From contig QQNE01000026.1 in assembly GCA_003402735.1 (NCBI GenBank), positions 1-44,761 on the forward strand: a DNA stretch of 44,761 nt. The letters run 5' to 3'. This DNA comes from Verrucomicrobiota bacterium (GTDB lineage: Bacteria > Verrucomicrobiota > Verrucomicrobiia > Verrucomicrobiales > DEV007). Under the pieces are notes generated by a model. The model had not been told where the DNA came from, searched no databases, and worked only from the letters and a program-made list of their open reading frames with translations. Numbering within the stretch: position 1 is the stretch's first letter; every line of letters begins with the position of its first letter. Both the position numbers and the translations under genes were made by a program. Of the stretch, positions 17,548-27,158 are shown one piece after another.

Positions 17548-19022
17548 GCTTGGGCCGCCTTTTCGGTGACGAGTTCGTGGGTGAAATAATCCTCGGGTTT
17601 CTTGTGAATCAGGGTCGGTCCCTCGTCATCACGGCGCCCACGCCGGATCACCATCAAGCCCAACTGAGCAATGAAGGAGAGGTTCGAAAGACCAATCAAG
17701 AACCAACCGATTGCCAAGGCCGCCAAGTAAGGCTTGCCCCGCTCGACCGCCGTGATGAACTCCTCGGTGTAGTTGGCGATGACATGCCCTTGGGCCAGCC
17801 CTGCAAAAATCATGAAGGCGGCGATCGCTCCCACCCCATAGGCGGAAAACCAGAAATGGAACCGGATCATCTGCCCGTTGGGCCACTCACAACCCACAAT
17901 TCTCGGAACAATGAAGTAGATCGCTCCAAACATGGTCATGGTGAAAAACCCGTAGATCGCCACCAAATCGATCCCGCCCTGGGCCTGGGTCAGTTGCAGG
18001 GTCTTGCCGACGGGGAGCGTCGAGATCATCACGTTCAGGGCCACCCCGACCAAAAAGGCGATGCTGCCGAAGAAGGCAAACCGGAGGGCCGGGCTGTAGT
18101 TGGCCCAGGCCAGCTTGCCTTCCATCGTCTTCACTTGGTTGTAAACCACGGCCAGTGCCGGAATCAAAAGGAAGATCGACGCTGCGCCACCCACCGTCGG
18201 GAGCCAAGCCGGAATCGGTCCTCCCATGTAACGGCTCATGCCGGTCCAGCCCGTGAACAGAACCAAACTCCAAAAACCGATGTTCGCCAGAGCGTAGCTG
18301 AAAACGGGACGCCCGGTCACCTTGGGGACAATGTAATAGGAAGCTCCCAACGCGATCGGGGCGAGCACCATGTAAATCATGTTGCTGATATACCAGGAAT
18401 TCACCGCCGACTTCATCACAGCGGCACCGCCATCCTGATGGATGAATCCATTGGCGGTCAGGTAAATCCAGGGGAACCAAAAGACAGAAGCCAGGATGTA
18501 GAGCTGCGAGACGAAAGCCGACTTCTCCGAGCGGGAAGCAAACATGCCAACAATCCAGATGACGATGCTGATGTAGCTGATCAAGAGAACAGGACAGATC
18601 CCCTTGTGGAAGTCCAGCCAGGGCATCGATGTCCCCCATCCAAACAAGATGGAAAGCAAGCCCACCGACACCACCAGGTTCCACACATGACCGGCCACCA
18701 CCAGCGTCACCGGGTTGCGCAACACATTGCGGCTGAGGCGCGCCATCAACCAGAGGGCAACCCCGAACCCGGCTTGCATGGCCCAACCGTAGACCAATGC
18801 ATTCAAATGAATGGGATAGAGCCGGCCATATTGCAGATACGGAAGACCATCGAACAATTCCGGGACATTGAGCGTCAGGGCACTGACAAATCCCAACAAG
18901 GAACTAAGGCACAACCAACCGGCTGCGCTGGTGAAGAAGAAAAGAAGAGGAAACCGCAGGGAACGATCAATGCGCGCCCGAAGGTGGACATCATCGACGG
19001 CTGGAAGGGTGTCGGTAGTCAT
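17544..19022 (-). CDS. CcoN-like (cbb3 subunit I) protein lacking the oxygen-reduction site
   Basis: A 492-residue polytopic membrane protein of about 12 helices that aligns by eye along most of CcoN, for example YGRLYPIHLNALVYGW, SYYIVPKVTGRPVFSYAL, GAIYFIVPRIVG and RFHFWFSAYG. The key ligands are gone. The CuB His of WYGHN is Ser213 (WYISN). The HH pair of GPHH is Ser263-Arg264 (GMSR). The GHVH helix that binds both hemes reads GIDL (350-353). Only the first low-spin ligand, His72, remains. It therefore cannot bind CuB or heme b3 in the normal way. ATG 19022 was chosen; the frame is open 60 codons further but overlaps the upstream gene. It overlaps the CcoO-like gene by 4 nt and follows the Pro/Ala-rich gene by 7 nt. 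Confidence 0.9.
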   Translation of the reverse strand: MTTDTLPAVDDVHLRARIDRSLRFPLLFFFTSAAGWLCLSSLLGFVSALTLNVPELFDGLPYLQYGRLYPIHLNALVYGWAMQAGFGVALWLMARLSRNVLRNPVTLVVAGHVWNLVVSVGLLSILFGWGTSMPWLDFHKGICPVLLISYISIVIWIVGMFASRSEKSAFVSQLYILASVFWFPWIYLTANGFIHQDGGAAVMKSAVNSWYISNMIYMVLAPIALGASYYIVPKVTGRPVFSYALANIGFWSLVLFTGWTGMSRYMGGPIPAWLPTVGGAASIFLLIPALAVVYNQVKTMEGKLAWANYSPALRFAFFGSIAFLVGVALNVMISTLPVGKTLQLTQAQGGIDLVAIYGFFTMTMFGAIYFIVPRIVGCEWPNGQMIRFHFWFSAYGVGAIAAFMIFAGLAQGHVIANYTEEFITAVERGKPYLAALAIGWFLIGLSNLSFIAQLGLMVIRRGRRDDEGPTLIHKKPEDYFTHELVTEKAAQA

Positions 19023-19029
19023 CTGAAGA

Positions 19030-19530
19030 TCAGGGTTTCGGTGCACCAGCCCCCGGGGAGGGCTGAGGTTGGGGAACAGCTGCCGGAGCGGGAGCAGGCG
19101 CAGGAGGCACTGGAGCCGGAACGGTCTGAGGTTGGGCCGGTGCTGGCGCTGCCGGTTTCGCCGCCGGAGCCGGTTGCTGCATGGCGCGCAAGGCGGCGGC
19201 ACTACCCGGGACGACCAAAGCGCTGGCGGCGGGAGCCTTGCCCTTCAACTGCCCGAGCACCGTTTTGGCAACGAAATCGACGGGAACCCTCGTGGTCTTG
19301 GTCGCCGCGTCGGTCCCAACGCTCTTCAACGCCACAGCCTGTTCCGCACGCAGCTTCAGGGAAGACTCGGCGCGCTGCACCCCGAGCTCGTCCACAGCGG
19401 AACGGCGAGGCCAAATCAGGGACCCGGTGATCGATGCGACCGGAGCCAGCACGCCAAAAGCGAGCATCGCCCCAAAACCGACCAAGTAGGCCACGAAACG
19501 CTGCACAGGTTTGTCTCCGGGATGACTCAT
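19030..19530 (-). CDS. Pro/Ala-rich membrane-anchored protein between actF and the ccoN-like gene
   Basis: A 166-residue protein with one membrane helix near the N-terminus (FVAYLVGFGAMLAFGVLAPV). A short folded-looking segment follows, RAESSLKLRAEQAVALKSVG then RVPVDFVAKTVLGQL, and the last 60 residues are almost all Pro, Ala and Gln. The middle segment resembles a short region I recall from proteins beside ACIII or oxidase genes, with a vRIPIe-like motif. There is no heme or metal motif. The tail could form a periplasmic stalk or linker. Start ATG 19530 lies 10 nt after actF; the next gene follows after 7 nt. Confidence 0.7.
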   Translation of the reverse strand: MSHPGDKPVQRFVAYLVGFGAMLAFGVLAPVASITGSLIWPRRSAVDELGVQRAESSLKLRAEQAVALKSVGTDAATKTTRVPVDFVAKTVLGQLKGKAPAASALVVPGSAAALRAMQQPAPAAKPAAPAPAQPQTVPAPVPPAPAPAPAAVPQPQPSPGAGAPKP

Positions 19531-19540
19531 GGACGACGGT

Positions 19541-21055
19541 TCAGTTGACGACATTGATGGATTCATTGAGCCGCGGATCACGGCAAGGGTAGAGGCTGAC
19601 CCCCTTCAACTTCTCCAGGAAGATGTAGGCCAAGGTGCATCCCACTCCGAGAAAGGCGATCAAATCCAGGATCACGGCTTCTCCGGACCAGAGCCGCGGC
19701 GAATTTCCGGCGGTCAGGCTGGGAGCGCGCTCCGGGATCACGATCCAGTAGATATCCAGAGCATGCATGAGCAGACACCACACCCCCACCATGGAGATCA
19801 GACGCGGGTTCTTCTTCACCGGGCGCCAGAGAAGAATGACGAAGGGAATGAAGAAGTGCCCAACCACCAAGAAGATGCTGGCCGCATTCCACCACTCTGC
19901 GTTCCGCAGGAGATAAAACCTCGTTTCCTCAGCGATGTTCGCATACCAGATCAGGAAGAACTGAATGAAGGCGATGTAGGCCCAGAAAACGCAGAAGGCG
20001 AAGAGCAGCTTGCCCATGAGATGGTAGTGCTCAGGGCTGACGACCTTCTGCAGATAGCCGTTCTCCCGCAGCAACGTCACCACGATGATCAGAAGCGCCA
20101 TCGAATTCAGGGCCGCGCCAGCGAAGAGATAGACCCCCCACATGGTCGAGAACCATTCCCAGTTCAGCGCCATGAGGAAATCGATCACCAGAAACGTGAA
20201 CCCGACCCCAAACGGCAGCAGGAAAAAACAGCTCCAATACCGGCTGCGCAGGAAGAGGCGCTCCCCTCCCTCCTTGTCGGTGGTGATCGACCATTTGCGA
20301 AGCAGACCTACCATCAAAATAAAGACGACGGCATAGGCGATCAACCGCGGCTTGGAAAAGTGGAAATAAAGGTTCCACTTTTGCGCGAGCAAGTGATTCG
20401 CCTTCCCCTGCAGCTTTCCACGGACCGACGCCTCTGTCGGCTCACTCGCTTTGATCAACGACAAGGCGCCCTCCGCCTCCTTCAAACGCACCTCAAACGT
20501 CGCCTTCTCGCCAGCCGAAGCCTTGCCGGCCGAGACCACCTTTCTCGCGGACTCTGCTTTCTCGGTCCAAGCAGCCACCTCGTGTTTCCAATGCTCGTGA
20601 TCCTTCTTGAGCGCGGCAGTCACCTCTGGCTCGGTCTTTGCCACCAGCGCACGGTAGAGAGGCTCGTGCTCCCACAAATCGTCACGGACCTGGGAGAAAA
20701 AGAACGGGATCATCAACGCGAACACCCACGGAATCAGTCCGGCGATGTTCTCCATCTGCCTCCTCACCACAATCCCCCATCCGGAGTTCGTGGCATGATG
20801 CAAGATCGTCCAGAACAATCCGCCCACGGCCAGCGTGAAGAAAAAGATGACCGCGAACAGATACGAGTAGGAGGCCCAGTCGCCGAGCTTCGGCTCCTCG
20901 CCCCCGGACCGACTGAACGTGAACAGAATGATCAGCGTGGCCGTGAGACAGACTCCCCCGACCAAGCCAAGGAGCGCCTTGAGAGGCCCCACCTTGCTGG
21001 AATCAAACAACTCGCCGCCCTCCGGCAGATCTTTCTTGGAATGATGTTCGTTCAT
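19541..21055 (-). CDS. actF: Alternative complex III subunit ActF (NrfD-like membrane subunit)
   Basis: Second NrfD/PsrC-like integral membrane subunit of ACIII, the quinol:cytochrome c oxidoreductase that replaces bc1 in many bacteria. The 504-residue protein has about ten hydrophobic segments. It starts with a pair of helices, then a hydrophilic charged loop of about 100 residues (roughly 135-230, Ala/Glu/Lys-rich, possibly coiled-coil). The conserved membrane core follows, with LNWEWFSTMWGVYLFAG, LLFAFCVFWAYIAFIQFFLIW and VGVWCLLMHALDIYW. ATG 21055 (MNEHHSKKD) begins the family-like part. actE lies 41 nt upstream, and the Pro/Ala-rich gene starts 10 nt downstream. Confidence 0.92.
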   Translation of the reverse strand: MNEHHSKKDLPEGGELFDSSKVGPLKALLGLVGGVCLTATLIILFTFSRSGGEEPKLGDWASYSYLFAVIFFFTLAVGGLFWTILHHATNSGWGIVVRRQMENIAGLIPWVFALMIPFFFSQVRDDLWEHEPLYRALVAKTEPEVTAALKKDHEHWKHEVAAWTEKAESARKVVSAGKASAGEKATFEVRLKEAEGALSLIKASEPTEASVRGKLQGKANHLLAQKWNLYFHFSKPRLIAYAVVFILMVGLLRKWSITTDKEGGERLFLRSRYWSCFFLLPFGVGFTFLVIDFLMALNWEWFSTMWGVYLFAGAALNSMALLIIVVTLLRENGYLQKVVSPEHYHLMGKLLFAFCVFWAYIAFIQFFLIWYANIAEETRFYLLRNAEWWNAASIFLVVGHFFIPFVILLWRPVKKNPRLISMVGVWCLLMHALDIYWIVIPERAPSLTAGNSPRLWSGEAVILDLIAFLGVGCTLAYIFLEKLKGVSLYPCRDPRLNESINVVN

Positions 21056-21096
21056 CGACTGATTTCGCGAAAATACCCGCTCCCCGCCTGCCTCGC

Positions 21097-21798
21097 TCAG
21101 GACGGATTGCCTCCGGTTGCGGGTTTGGGAGTGGTGTCCTTGGCCTCCTGCAGAAGCTTCTTCACAGCCGGATCGTTGGGATCCGCGTGGGCACTCGCTT
21201 GCAGCACACGCAAGTAGGCCACGATCGCCCAACGATCCTCGACGGACACGCTGCCATTGTAGGGCCCCATCAAACCCTTGCCGTTCGTGATGGTCCAGAA
21301 GATCTGGCCCTCCGGCAATGCCCGGACCCGGTCATCCACCAGATTCGCCGTCGGTGGCATGACACCCCCCGTCCAGTAGGGCCCGACCACTCCCTTGCCA
21401 CTCCCATTCAACCCATGGCAGACGGAACAGTAGATCTCAAAGCGTTGCCGACCCCGTTCCAGGAAGGCCTGATCGACGTTGACCTGCTTGGGAAAACCCT
21501 CACCGAAATAGTCCCCAAACCGACCGCTCCGGTAGTAGCTCGTCGGGAGATCGCTTCCATCCGGGGCCGTGAGAGCCGAAGGAACACGCAGCCCCATTGC
21601 GATGGTGTTGGCCACCGGCCGACGGCTGCCATTTCCATCCGCAAAAAAGTCACTGGATGCCTGAGCCTTCACCTTCTGCTGATGATCCATGTCCTGGAAC
21701 ACCTCGACCGGGTTGTTGGTGGACTTTTGGCCTTTCCAGCCCCACAGACCAACCCAAAGGGCCGCCACCGAAACGTATACCAAAAGAAACCATCGCAT
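21097..21798 (-). CDS. actE: Alternative complex III subunit ActE (monoheme cytochrome c)
   Basis: Monoheme cytochrome c of ACIII, thought to pass electrons from the complex to the oxidase. The 233-residue product starts with a hydrophobic anchor or signal (FLLVYVSVAALWVGLWGW). The heme domain follows, with RQRFEIYCSVCHGLNGSGKG and a probable distal Met in GVMPPTANL or GKGLMGPYNG. Unlike lipoprotein ActE forms, no lipobox cysteine is evident near the N-terminus, so it is probably held by its N-terminal helix. It lies 24 nt after actD and 41 nt before actF. Confidence 0.92.
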   Translation of the reverse strand: MRWFLLVYVSVAALWVGLWGWKGQKSTNNPVEVFQDMDHQQKVKAQASSDFFADGNGSRRPVANTIAMGLRVPSALTAPDGSDLPTSYYRSGRFGDYFGEGFPKQVNVDQAFLERGRQRFEIYCSVCHGLNGSGKGVVGPYWTGGVMPPTANLVDDRVRALPEGQIFWTITNGKGLMGPYNGSVSVEDRWAIVAYLRVLQASAHADPNDPAVKKLLQEAKDTTPKPATGGNPS

Positions 21799-21822
21799 AA
21801 CGCCGAACCTTCCGAATCCTGC

Positions 21823-22389
21823 TTAGAGTTCTTCCTCAACCAACTCCACCTGCTTTGCCCCGATCGACTGCAGGAACTCACGAGTCCCCTCCCGCGCAAA
21901 CTTTGGATCGCGGGCCTCAACCGAGATGATAAATTTGTCGTCCGAAAATCCCGTGAATAGCTTCGACTCAAACAACGGGTGATGAAGCCGGGGGAGACGG
22001 ATGATGACCAAGAGAGAAAACAGAATGGTGAACGCCGAGAAAAGGATCGTCAGCTCGAAGGTCACCGGAAAGAACGCCGGAATGGTGAAAAGGTTGTCCG
22101 GCTTTCCCTGAACGATCGTTGGGTAGAGCCCAACCTGCGTCCCGAACTGCAACAGCAACGCGGTCAATGAGCCAGCCAAACCGCCGCAGAAGACAATCCG
22201 CGAAAGAAACGAAGGCCCAAGCCCCATGGCACCGTCCATTCCGTGAATCGGGAAGGGCGAATGCACATCCCAACGGCGATAGCCTCCCTCCCTCATGGCC
22301 TTGGCCGCCTCATAGACTGAAGCCGCGGTGTCGAACTCCGCCACATAGCCCCAGGTGCGCTTCACTTTGTCTTCCGTAATCACTGACAT
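21823..22389 (-). CDS. actD: Alternative complex III subunit ActD (DUF3341)
   Basis: Small membrane subunit of ACIII without cofactors. The 188-residue protein matches the DUF3341 pattern: an N-terminal cytoplasmic part with YVAEFDTAASVYEAAKAMRE and YRRWDVHSPFPIHGMDGAMG, two membrane helices (IVFCGGLAGSLTALLLQF and FELTILFSAFTILFSLLVII), and a C-terminal soluble domain ending in a Glu-rich tail. ATG 22389 (MSVITED) is chosen; a longer reading would overlap actC. It lies 16 nt after actC. Confidence 0.93.
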   Translation of the reverse strand: MSVITEDKVKRTWGYVAEFDTAASVYEAAKAMREGGYRRWDVHSPFPIHGMDGAMGLGPSFLSRIVFCGGLAGSLTALLLQFGTQVGLYPTIVQGKPDNLFTIPAFFPVTFELTILFSAFTILFSLLVIIRLPRLHHPLFESKLFTGFSDDKFIISVEARDPKFAREGTREFLQSIGAKQVELVEEEL

Positions 22390-22405
22390 GGCTCTCGAAA
22401 GGTTC

Positions 22406-23800
22406 TCAATGCGCGGGATGGTAGTGCGGGTCCGACTGCGGAAGGACACCCTTGACTTCGCTGATCGCGATCATCGGCAAAAACCGGATGAACATGGCGA
22501 ACAGGAAGAGGAACAGCCCATGGGAACCCACAAACATCGCAATCTCAACCCAGGTGGGCTCGTAGTAACCCCACTGGCCGGGAAGGAAATCGCGGGCGAG
22601 GGTGGTCGCAATGATGACGAACCGCTCATACCACATCCCGGTGTTCACGCACATGCACACACACATGACCACCACCAGGTTCTTGCGACACCAGGGAATC
22701 CAGAAAGCTTGGGGCGCGATCACGTTGCAGAACATCATGGCCCAATACGACCAGACATAGGGACCACTCACGGTCCTCATGTGGAACGCATCCACCTCAA
22801 ACGGGTTCCCGCCGTAGAAAGCGATGAACAACTCCATCAGATAGGCATAACCGACAATGGTGCCTGTCAGCACGATGATCTTGGTCATGTTGTCGATGTG
22901 CTTGGGCGTGAGCATGTCGTGCAGACCATAAATCGCCCGGCACGGAATCATGAGCGTCAACACCATCGCAAACCCGCCGAAGATGGCCCCGGCCACAAAG
23001 TAAGGAGGGAAGATCGTCGTGTGCCAACCAGGAACAACGGAGGTGGCGAAGTCGAACGAAACCACCGAGTGAACCGAAAGCACCAGCGGCGTGGAGAGTG
23101 CCGCCAGGAGCAGATAGCCCATCTCGTAGTGACGCCACTGCCGGTTTCCACCGCGCCAGCCCAGCGCAAAAATCCCATACAACGCCTTTTTCAAACCCGG
23201 CTTGCAACGGTCGCGCAGCGTCGCCAAGTCCGGAATCAAGCCGATATACCAAAAGATGACGGACACCGTGAAATAGGTGCTCACGGCGAAGACGTCCCAG
23301 AGCAGGGGCGACTTGAAGTTCTGCCAGATGGCGTTGGCATTTGGCACGGGGGCGAGGAACCAGACCATCCAGAAGCGTCCCACGTGGAACCCGGGATAAA
23401 TGCCGGCACAGACCACCGCGAAGAGAGTCATCGCTTCCGCCGCACGGTTCACCGAGGTCCGCCACTTCTGACGGGTCAGGAAGAGAATGGCGGAAATGAG
23501 AGTCCCGGCGTGACCGATGCCGATCCAGAACACGAAGTTGGTGATGTCCCACCCCCAGGCGATCGGCTGGTTCAAGCCCCAGACCCCCACCCCGGTCGAA
23601 ACCAGATACACCAACGTAAACAGCAGCACCAAGCTCAACAGAGCCCCGGGCACGGCGACCAACCACCAGATCAGCGGTTGTTTGTTTTCCACGACACCGC
23701 AGATGCGGTTGGTGATCCACTTGTAGTCGCGCCCGCTGAGCACCAGCGGTTCACGGGCCACGCCCCGGAGATCCTGTTCAACTTGTGGTTGTGTAGACAT
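22406..23800 (-). CDS. actC: Alternative complex III subunit ActC (NrfD/PsrC-like quinol-binding subunit)
   Basis: Integral membrane subunit that holds the quinol site of ACIII on the periplasmic side and contacts ActB. The 464-residue protein has about ten helices. Conserved-looking blocks include [73 protein letters not shown] and the C-terminal [13 protein letters not shown]. These are typical of the ACIII branch of NrfD proteins. No cofactor is expected. It starts 21 nt after actB and is followed by actD after 16 nt. Confidence 0.95.
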   Translation of the reverse strand: MSTQPQVEQDLRGVAREPLVLSGRDYKWITNRICGVVENKQPLIWWLVAVPGALLSLVLLFTLVYLVSTGVGVWGLNQPIAWGWDITNFVFWIGIGHAGTLISAILFLTRQKWRTSVNRAAEAMTLFAVVCAGIYPGFHVGRFWMVWFLAPVPNANAIWQNFKSPLLWDVFAVSTYFTVSVIFWYIGLIPDLATLRDRCKPGLKKALYGIFALGWRGGNRQWRHYEMGYLLLAALSTPLVLSVHSVVSFDFATSVVPGWHTTIFPPYFVAGAIFGGFAMVLTLMIPCRAIYGLHDMLTPKHIDNMTKIIVLTGTIVGYAYLMELFIAFYGGNPFEVDAFHMRTVSGPYVWSYWAMMFCNVIAPQAFWIPWCRKNLVVVMCVCMCVNTGMWYERFVIIATTLARDFLPGQWGYYEPTWVEIAMFVGSHGLFLFLFAMFIRFLPMIAISEVKGVLPQSDPHYHPAH

Positions 23801-23821
23801 CGAAAGAAATGCTGCCGGATA

Positions 23822-26800
23822 TCAATGACCCCCAAAGCTCCCGGTGCCAACGTGCTCCGCGCCGGGCATCTTCGGGTTGGGATTGCGAACCCGGGCGAGA
23901 TAGCTCGTGCGGGGTCTCGTTCCAATATATTTCAGGAGATCGTAGTTTCTCGGATCCTCCTTGAGTTTCACGATCGGATCCTTCGCGTCCCGAAGGTTGC
24001 CGAAGGAGATCGCCCGGCTGGGACAAGCATCCTGGCACGCGGTGGTCACCGAACCCGTCGGCACCATCACATCCCGACTGTCGCGTGCCTTCGCCTTGGC
24101 ATCGATTTTGGCGGACTGAAGCCGCTGCACGCAGTAGGTGCACTTCTCAATCACCCCGCGCATCCGGACGGTGACATTCGGATTCTTCTGCAACTTGAGG
24201 CTGGTCATGCCCAGCCCCTCGGCCGGAGCCAGAGGTCCAAGATAGAAGTCGCTCGTGCGGCGCTTGTTGTAGTCAAAGTAATTGAAACGGCGCGCCTTGT
24301 AAGGACAGTTGTTGGCGCAGTAGCGGGTGCCGATGCACCGGTTGTAAGCCATCGAATTCAGACCGTCATCCGAGTGCACCGTCGCGTTCACCGGACAAAC
24401 CGTCTCGCACGGCGCATATTCACAATGGACGCAGGCAACCGGTTGCGTGAGCATTTCGACCGTGTCGTCATCGTGAGCCGGACGACCCCGCCCCTCGGGA
24501 ACGTAGACGCGTTGCGCGGTCATGCCCGCCTTCTCACGCGGACTGGAGAAATACCGATCCATCCGGATCCAATGCATTTCGCGGCCGTTGATCACCTGCT
24601 CCTTGCCGACCACCGGAATGTTGTTTTCCGCCTGGCAAGCAATGGTGCAGGCGTTGCAACCAATGCAGGTGTTCAGATCGATGGTCATGCCCCACTGATG
24701 GTTTTCATCCACCGTGAAACGACCGCCGAGGGGAGCCCCCTGCTGATCTTTGTTGGGCCGGAAATAATCAGGTCCCTCGTAGAGCGGGATGTTCGGCGGA
24801 ATGTGCCCGTCCATCCCCTGATTGTAAGAGAAGTTCTTCCAATCCTCACCGTGCCCCTTGACAACGAACTCCTCGTAAGCAGCTGCGGTGTTCTCCCGGA
24901 CAATTGCGCGGCCCTCCATGCTCCAGTGGATGGCGGTCGGAGCCAGAGCATATTTGCCCCCGGTGCGTTCCACTTTGGCCCCAGTGCAAATCAAAGCGCC
25001 TTCCTTGCGGAGCAGCGGATACACATTGAACCCGGTCCCCTCCCCGACGCGCCCCGCAGCCTCCTGCCCGTAACCCAACTCCACCTGGATCGTGAAATCG
25101 GCCTGGCCGGGCAACCGGAACGCCGGAACCTCAACGGAAACGCCATCCGCCCCCTTGATCGAAATCAACTGACCATCATGCGTCACGCCGAGAGCGTCCG
25201 CCGTCGCCAAGCTCATCAACGCCGCGTTGTCCCAGGTCAGCTTGCTGATCGGATCAGGAACCTCTTGCAACCAGGAATTGTTGATGAACCGACCGTCCCA
25301 GACGTGGGAACTCGGCGTCAAAACCACCTCGATGGCATCCGGACCAGGAAAATCAGCCAGAGCCGAGGCCTCAAAGCCGAGCGCAGCGGGCGCAGCGGCT
25401 GGCACCGCCAGCGGGTTCTTGCTACCCTTCGAAAAACCGTCACGCAACGCCAAGCCCCAAGCCAACTCCTTGTCCCCTTTCACCAAAGTCGCGAAGGTGT
25501 CCCGCACCGCCGTGTAGCCCGGATCCTCCGCAATCGCAGGGGCCCCGCCACCCGCCGCAGCCGTAGCCGAAGCGGCCGGAACAGGAAACAACTTTAGAAG
25601 CAGATGCAGCTCGGACCACCCCCCAAAGAGGGGCTGAATCATGGGCTGAACAATCGACAGAACGCCCGTAGCCGAACGGACGTCGCCCCACGACTCCAGG
25701 TAATGAGCCCCAGGAATGTGCCAAGTGGCCCGACGACCGGTCGCGTTGTGCCGCACACCGAGATGCACCAGGGACTTGAGCTTGGCGACCGATTCCCCCC
25801 ACTTGGCCGAAGCCGGAGCATCGTAGAGCGGATCACTTGGCGTCGTGACCACGAGATTCTCCACCGCACCCGACCGGATCGCAGCGGCGAGCGACTCGAT
25901 CCCCGGAAGCGGCTTCCGACCGTGCCGAACCAACTGCAACGGGCCCGAAGCCCCCTGAATCGCTCCAAGGGCTTGGTTGATCAACCCCGCTATCTGATGA
26001 ACCTCCACCGGCTGCCTGGACCCGACCAACACCAGGGACCGACCTTTCTTCGACTGCAAATCAGCCGCGCATTCCTTGACCCAACCGGCATCGATAAGCT
26101 CCCGAGCCAGACCGAGCTTTGCCGCCAGCGGAGCCACCTGGGACGCAAGCCCCAACTGCTCGGCGAGCAAGACCGCAAACTTGATCACCTGGCTCGAGGC
26201 CAGACGCATCCGGTGATCCGCCACGCCACCAGTCAAGGTGAATGCCGGCTCGACCACATACAGCCGAGCCATCGCCTTCCCGGGACTCCTGCGCGCCGCC
26301 CAACGAGCGTTGGAACTCTCACCCTGAGGATCGAGCCCAAGAAAATCCGCATCGAGCGCGAGGATGCGATCCGCCTTGTCGATCACAGGAACCGCTGAAA
26401 CCCCGTCGCCCCACAACCGCGCATCCGCCTGCCGACGCGCCAGCGACAGCAGTGGCTCATATTCAAAAACCTGAAGACCAGGAGAGACCTTGAACAGTTC
26501 CGAAATCAACCGATCCCGGGTCGGCGACGTCGAGGCCCCAACCAACAGGGCCGACTTGGCCCCTTTGGCCGCACGGAACGGCTCAAGAAAACCCTTCTCG
26601 AACTCCTCAAGAAAGCGATCCGCACCCAACACCTCGCCCTCCTTCCGAAAGGCCGCGCTCCGATCCGGATCATAGAGATCAAGAATCGAGGCCTGCGTGA
26701 ACACATCGCTGCCTCCCTTCCATTCCGGATGCAAACGGTTCCCCTCGACCTTGGTGGGTCGCCCTTCGTAGGTGGTCACCACGAGAGGGATGCACCCCTC

Positions 26801-27130
26801 GGCAACGGGACGCGCCGAACTGTAATAGAGAGGGCGGCCGGGAATCTGCTCCTCAACGTGCTTGTTGAACGGAATGATGAACTGATCCGGACGACGGCAC
26901 CCGGCCAGCCCAAGGCCCGCCAGAGAGGCGGAGGCCCCCATGTATTTCAAGAAGCTACGACGCGTATTTTCGTCCGCTTCCGACCCCGAAACCTCGGCCG
27001 CGCCACGGGGAAATTCCCGCTCCAGCCATTCGCGGAACTCAGGAGTGTCCTGCAGTTCGTCGTAACTGCGCCAGTAAACGCGCTTGCCAGACTCCAACTC
27101 CGCCTCGGGATGATGCCACTTCCGTTTCAT
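23822..27130 (-). CDS. actB: Alternative complex III subunit ActB (molybdopterin-like domain fused to iron-sulfur domain)
   Basis: Large periplasmic subunit of ACIII, 1102 residues. A twin-arginine export motif TRRSFLKYMGAS (Arg57-Arg58) precedes a molybdoenzyme-like domain (about residues 80-750), which in this family carries no molybdenum cofactor. The C-terminal ferredoxin-like domain has four cysteine groups: CIGCNACTIAC near 820, CVHCEYAPCETVCP near 900, CIGTRYCANNCP near 930, and CTYC near 993 with CQDACP near 1033. The third group has only three cysteines, consistent with the [3Fe-4S] cluster described for ACIII. It follows actA after 28 nt. Confidence 0.96.
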   Translation of the reverse strand: MKRKWHHPEAELESGKRVYWRSYDELQDTPEFREWLEREFPRGAAEVSGSEADENTRRSFLKYMGASASLAGLGLAGCRRPDQFIIPFNKHVEEQIPGRPLYYSSARPVAEGCIPLVVTTYEGRPTKVEGNRLHPEWKGGSDVFTQASILDLYDPDRSAAFRKEGEVLGADRFLEEFEKGFLEPFRAAKGAKSALLVGASTSPTRDRLISELFKVSPGLQVFEYEPLLSLARRQADARLWGDGVSAVPVIDKADRILALDADFLGLDPQGESSNARWAARRSPGKAMARLYVVEPAFTLTGGVADHRMRLASSQVIKFAVLLAEQLGLASQVAPLAAKLGLARELIDAGWVKECAADLQSKKGRSLVLVGSRQPVEVHQIAGLINQALGAIQGASGPLQLVRHGRKPLPGIESLAAAIRSGAVENLVVTTPSDPLYDAPASAKWGESVAKLKSLVHLGVRHNATGRRATWHIPGAHYLESWGDVRSATGVLSIVQPMIQPLFGGWSELHLLLKLFPVPAASATAAAGGGAPAIAEDPGYTAVRDTFATLVKGDKELAWGLALRDGFSKGSKNPLAVPAAAPAALGFEASALADFPGPDAIEVVLTPSSHVWDGRFINNSWLQEVPDPISKLTWDNAALMSLATADALGVTHDGQLISIKGADGVSVEVPAFRLPGQADFTIQVELGYGQEAAGRVGEGTGFNVYPLLRKEGALICTGAKVERTGGKYALAPTAIHWSMEGRAIVRENTAAAYEEFVVKGHGEDWKNFSYNQGMDGHIPPNIPLYEGPDYFRPNKDQQGAPLGGRFTVDENHQWGMTIDLNTCIGCNACTIACQAENNIPVVGKEQVINGREMHWIRMDRYFSSPREKAGMTAQRVYVPEGRGRPAHDDDTVEMLTQPVACVHCEYAPCETVCPVNATVHSDDGLNSMAYNRCIGTRYCANNCPYKARRFNYFDYNKRRTSDFYLGPLAPAEGLGMTSLKLQKNPNVTVRMRGVIEKCTYCVQRLQSAKIDAKAKARDSRDVMVPTGSVTTACQDACPSRAISFGNLRDAKDPIVKLKEDPRNYDLLKYIGTRPRTSYLARVRNPNPKMPGAEHVGTGSFGGH

Positions 27131-27158
27131 TCAGAAATTCTCTGGTTCGTGCCCGGAC

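Noticed and set aside
19023-19202. A 60-residue N-terminal extension of the CcoN-like protein
   Set aside because: It overlaps the Pro/Ala-rich gene in another frame, is rich in Arg, Pro and Leu, and is unlike CcoN.
17550-19430. A 626-codon plus-strand frame opposite the CcoN-like gene
   Set aside because: Its translation is His/Arg/Gln-rich and hydrophilic, as expected from antisense of a membrane protein.
22355-25597. A 1080-codon open frame on the plus strand opposite actB and actC
   Set aside because: It is a shadow of GC-rich codon bias in the real minus-strand genes; its translation is Arg/His/Pro-rich with no motif.
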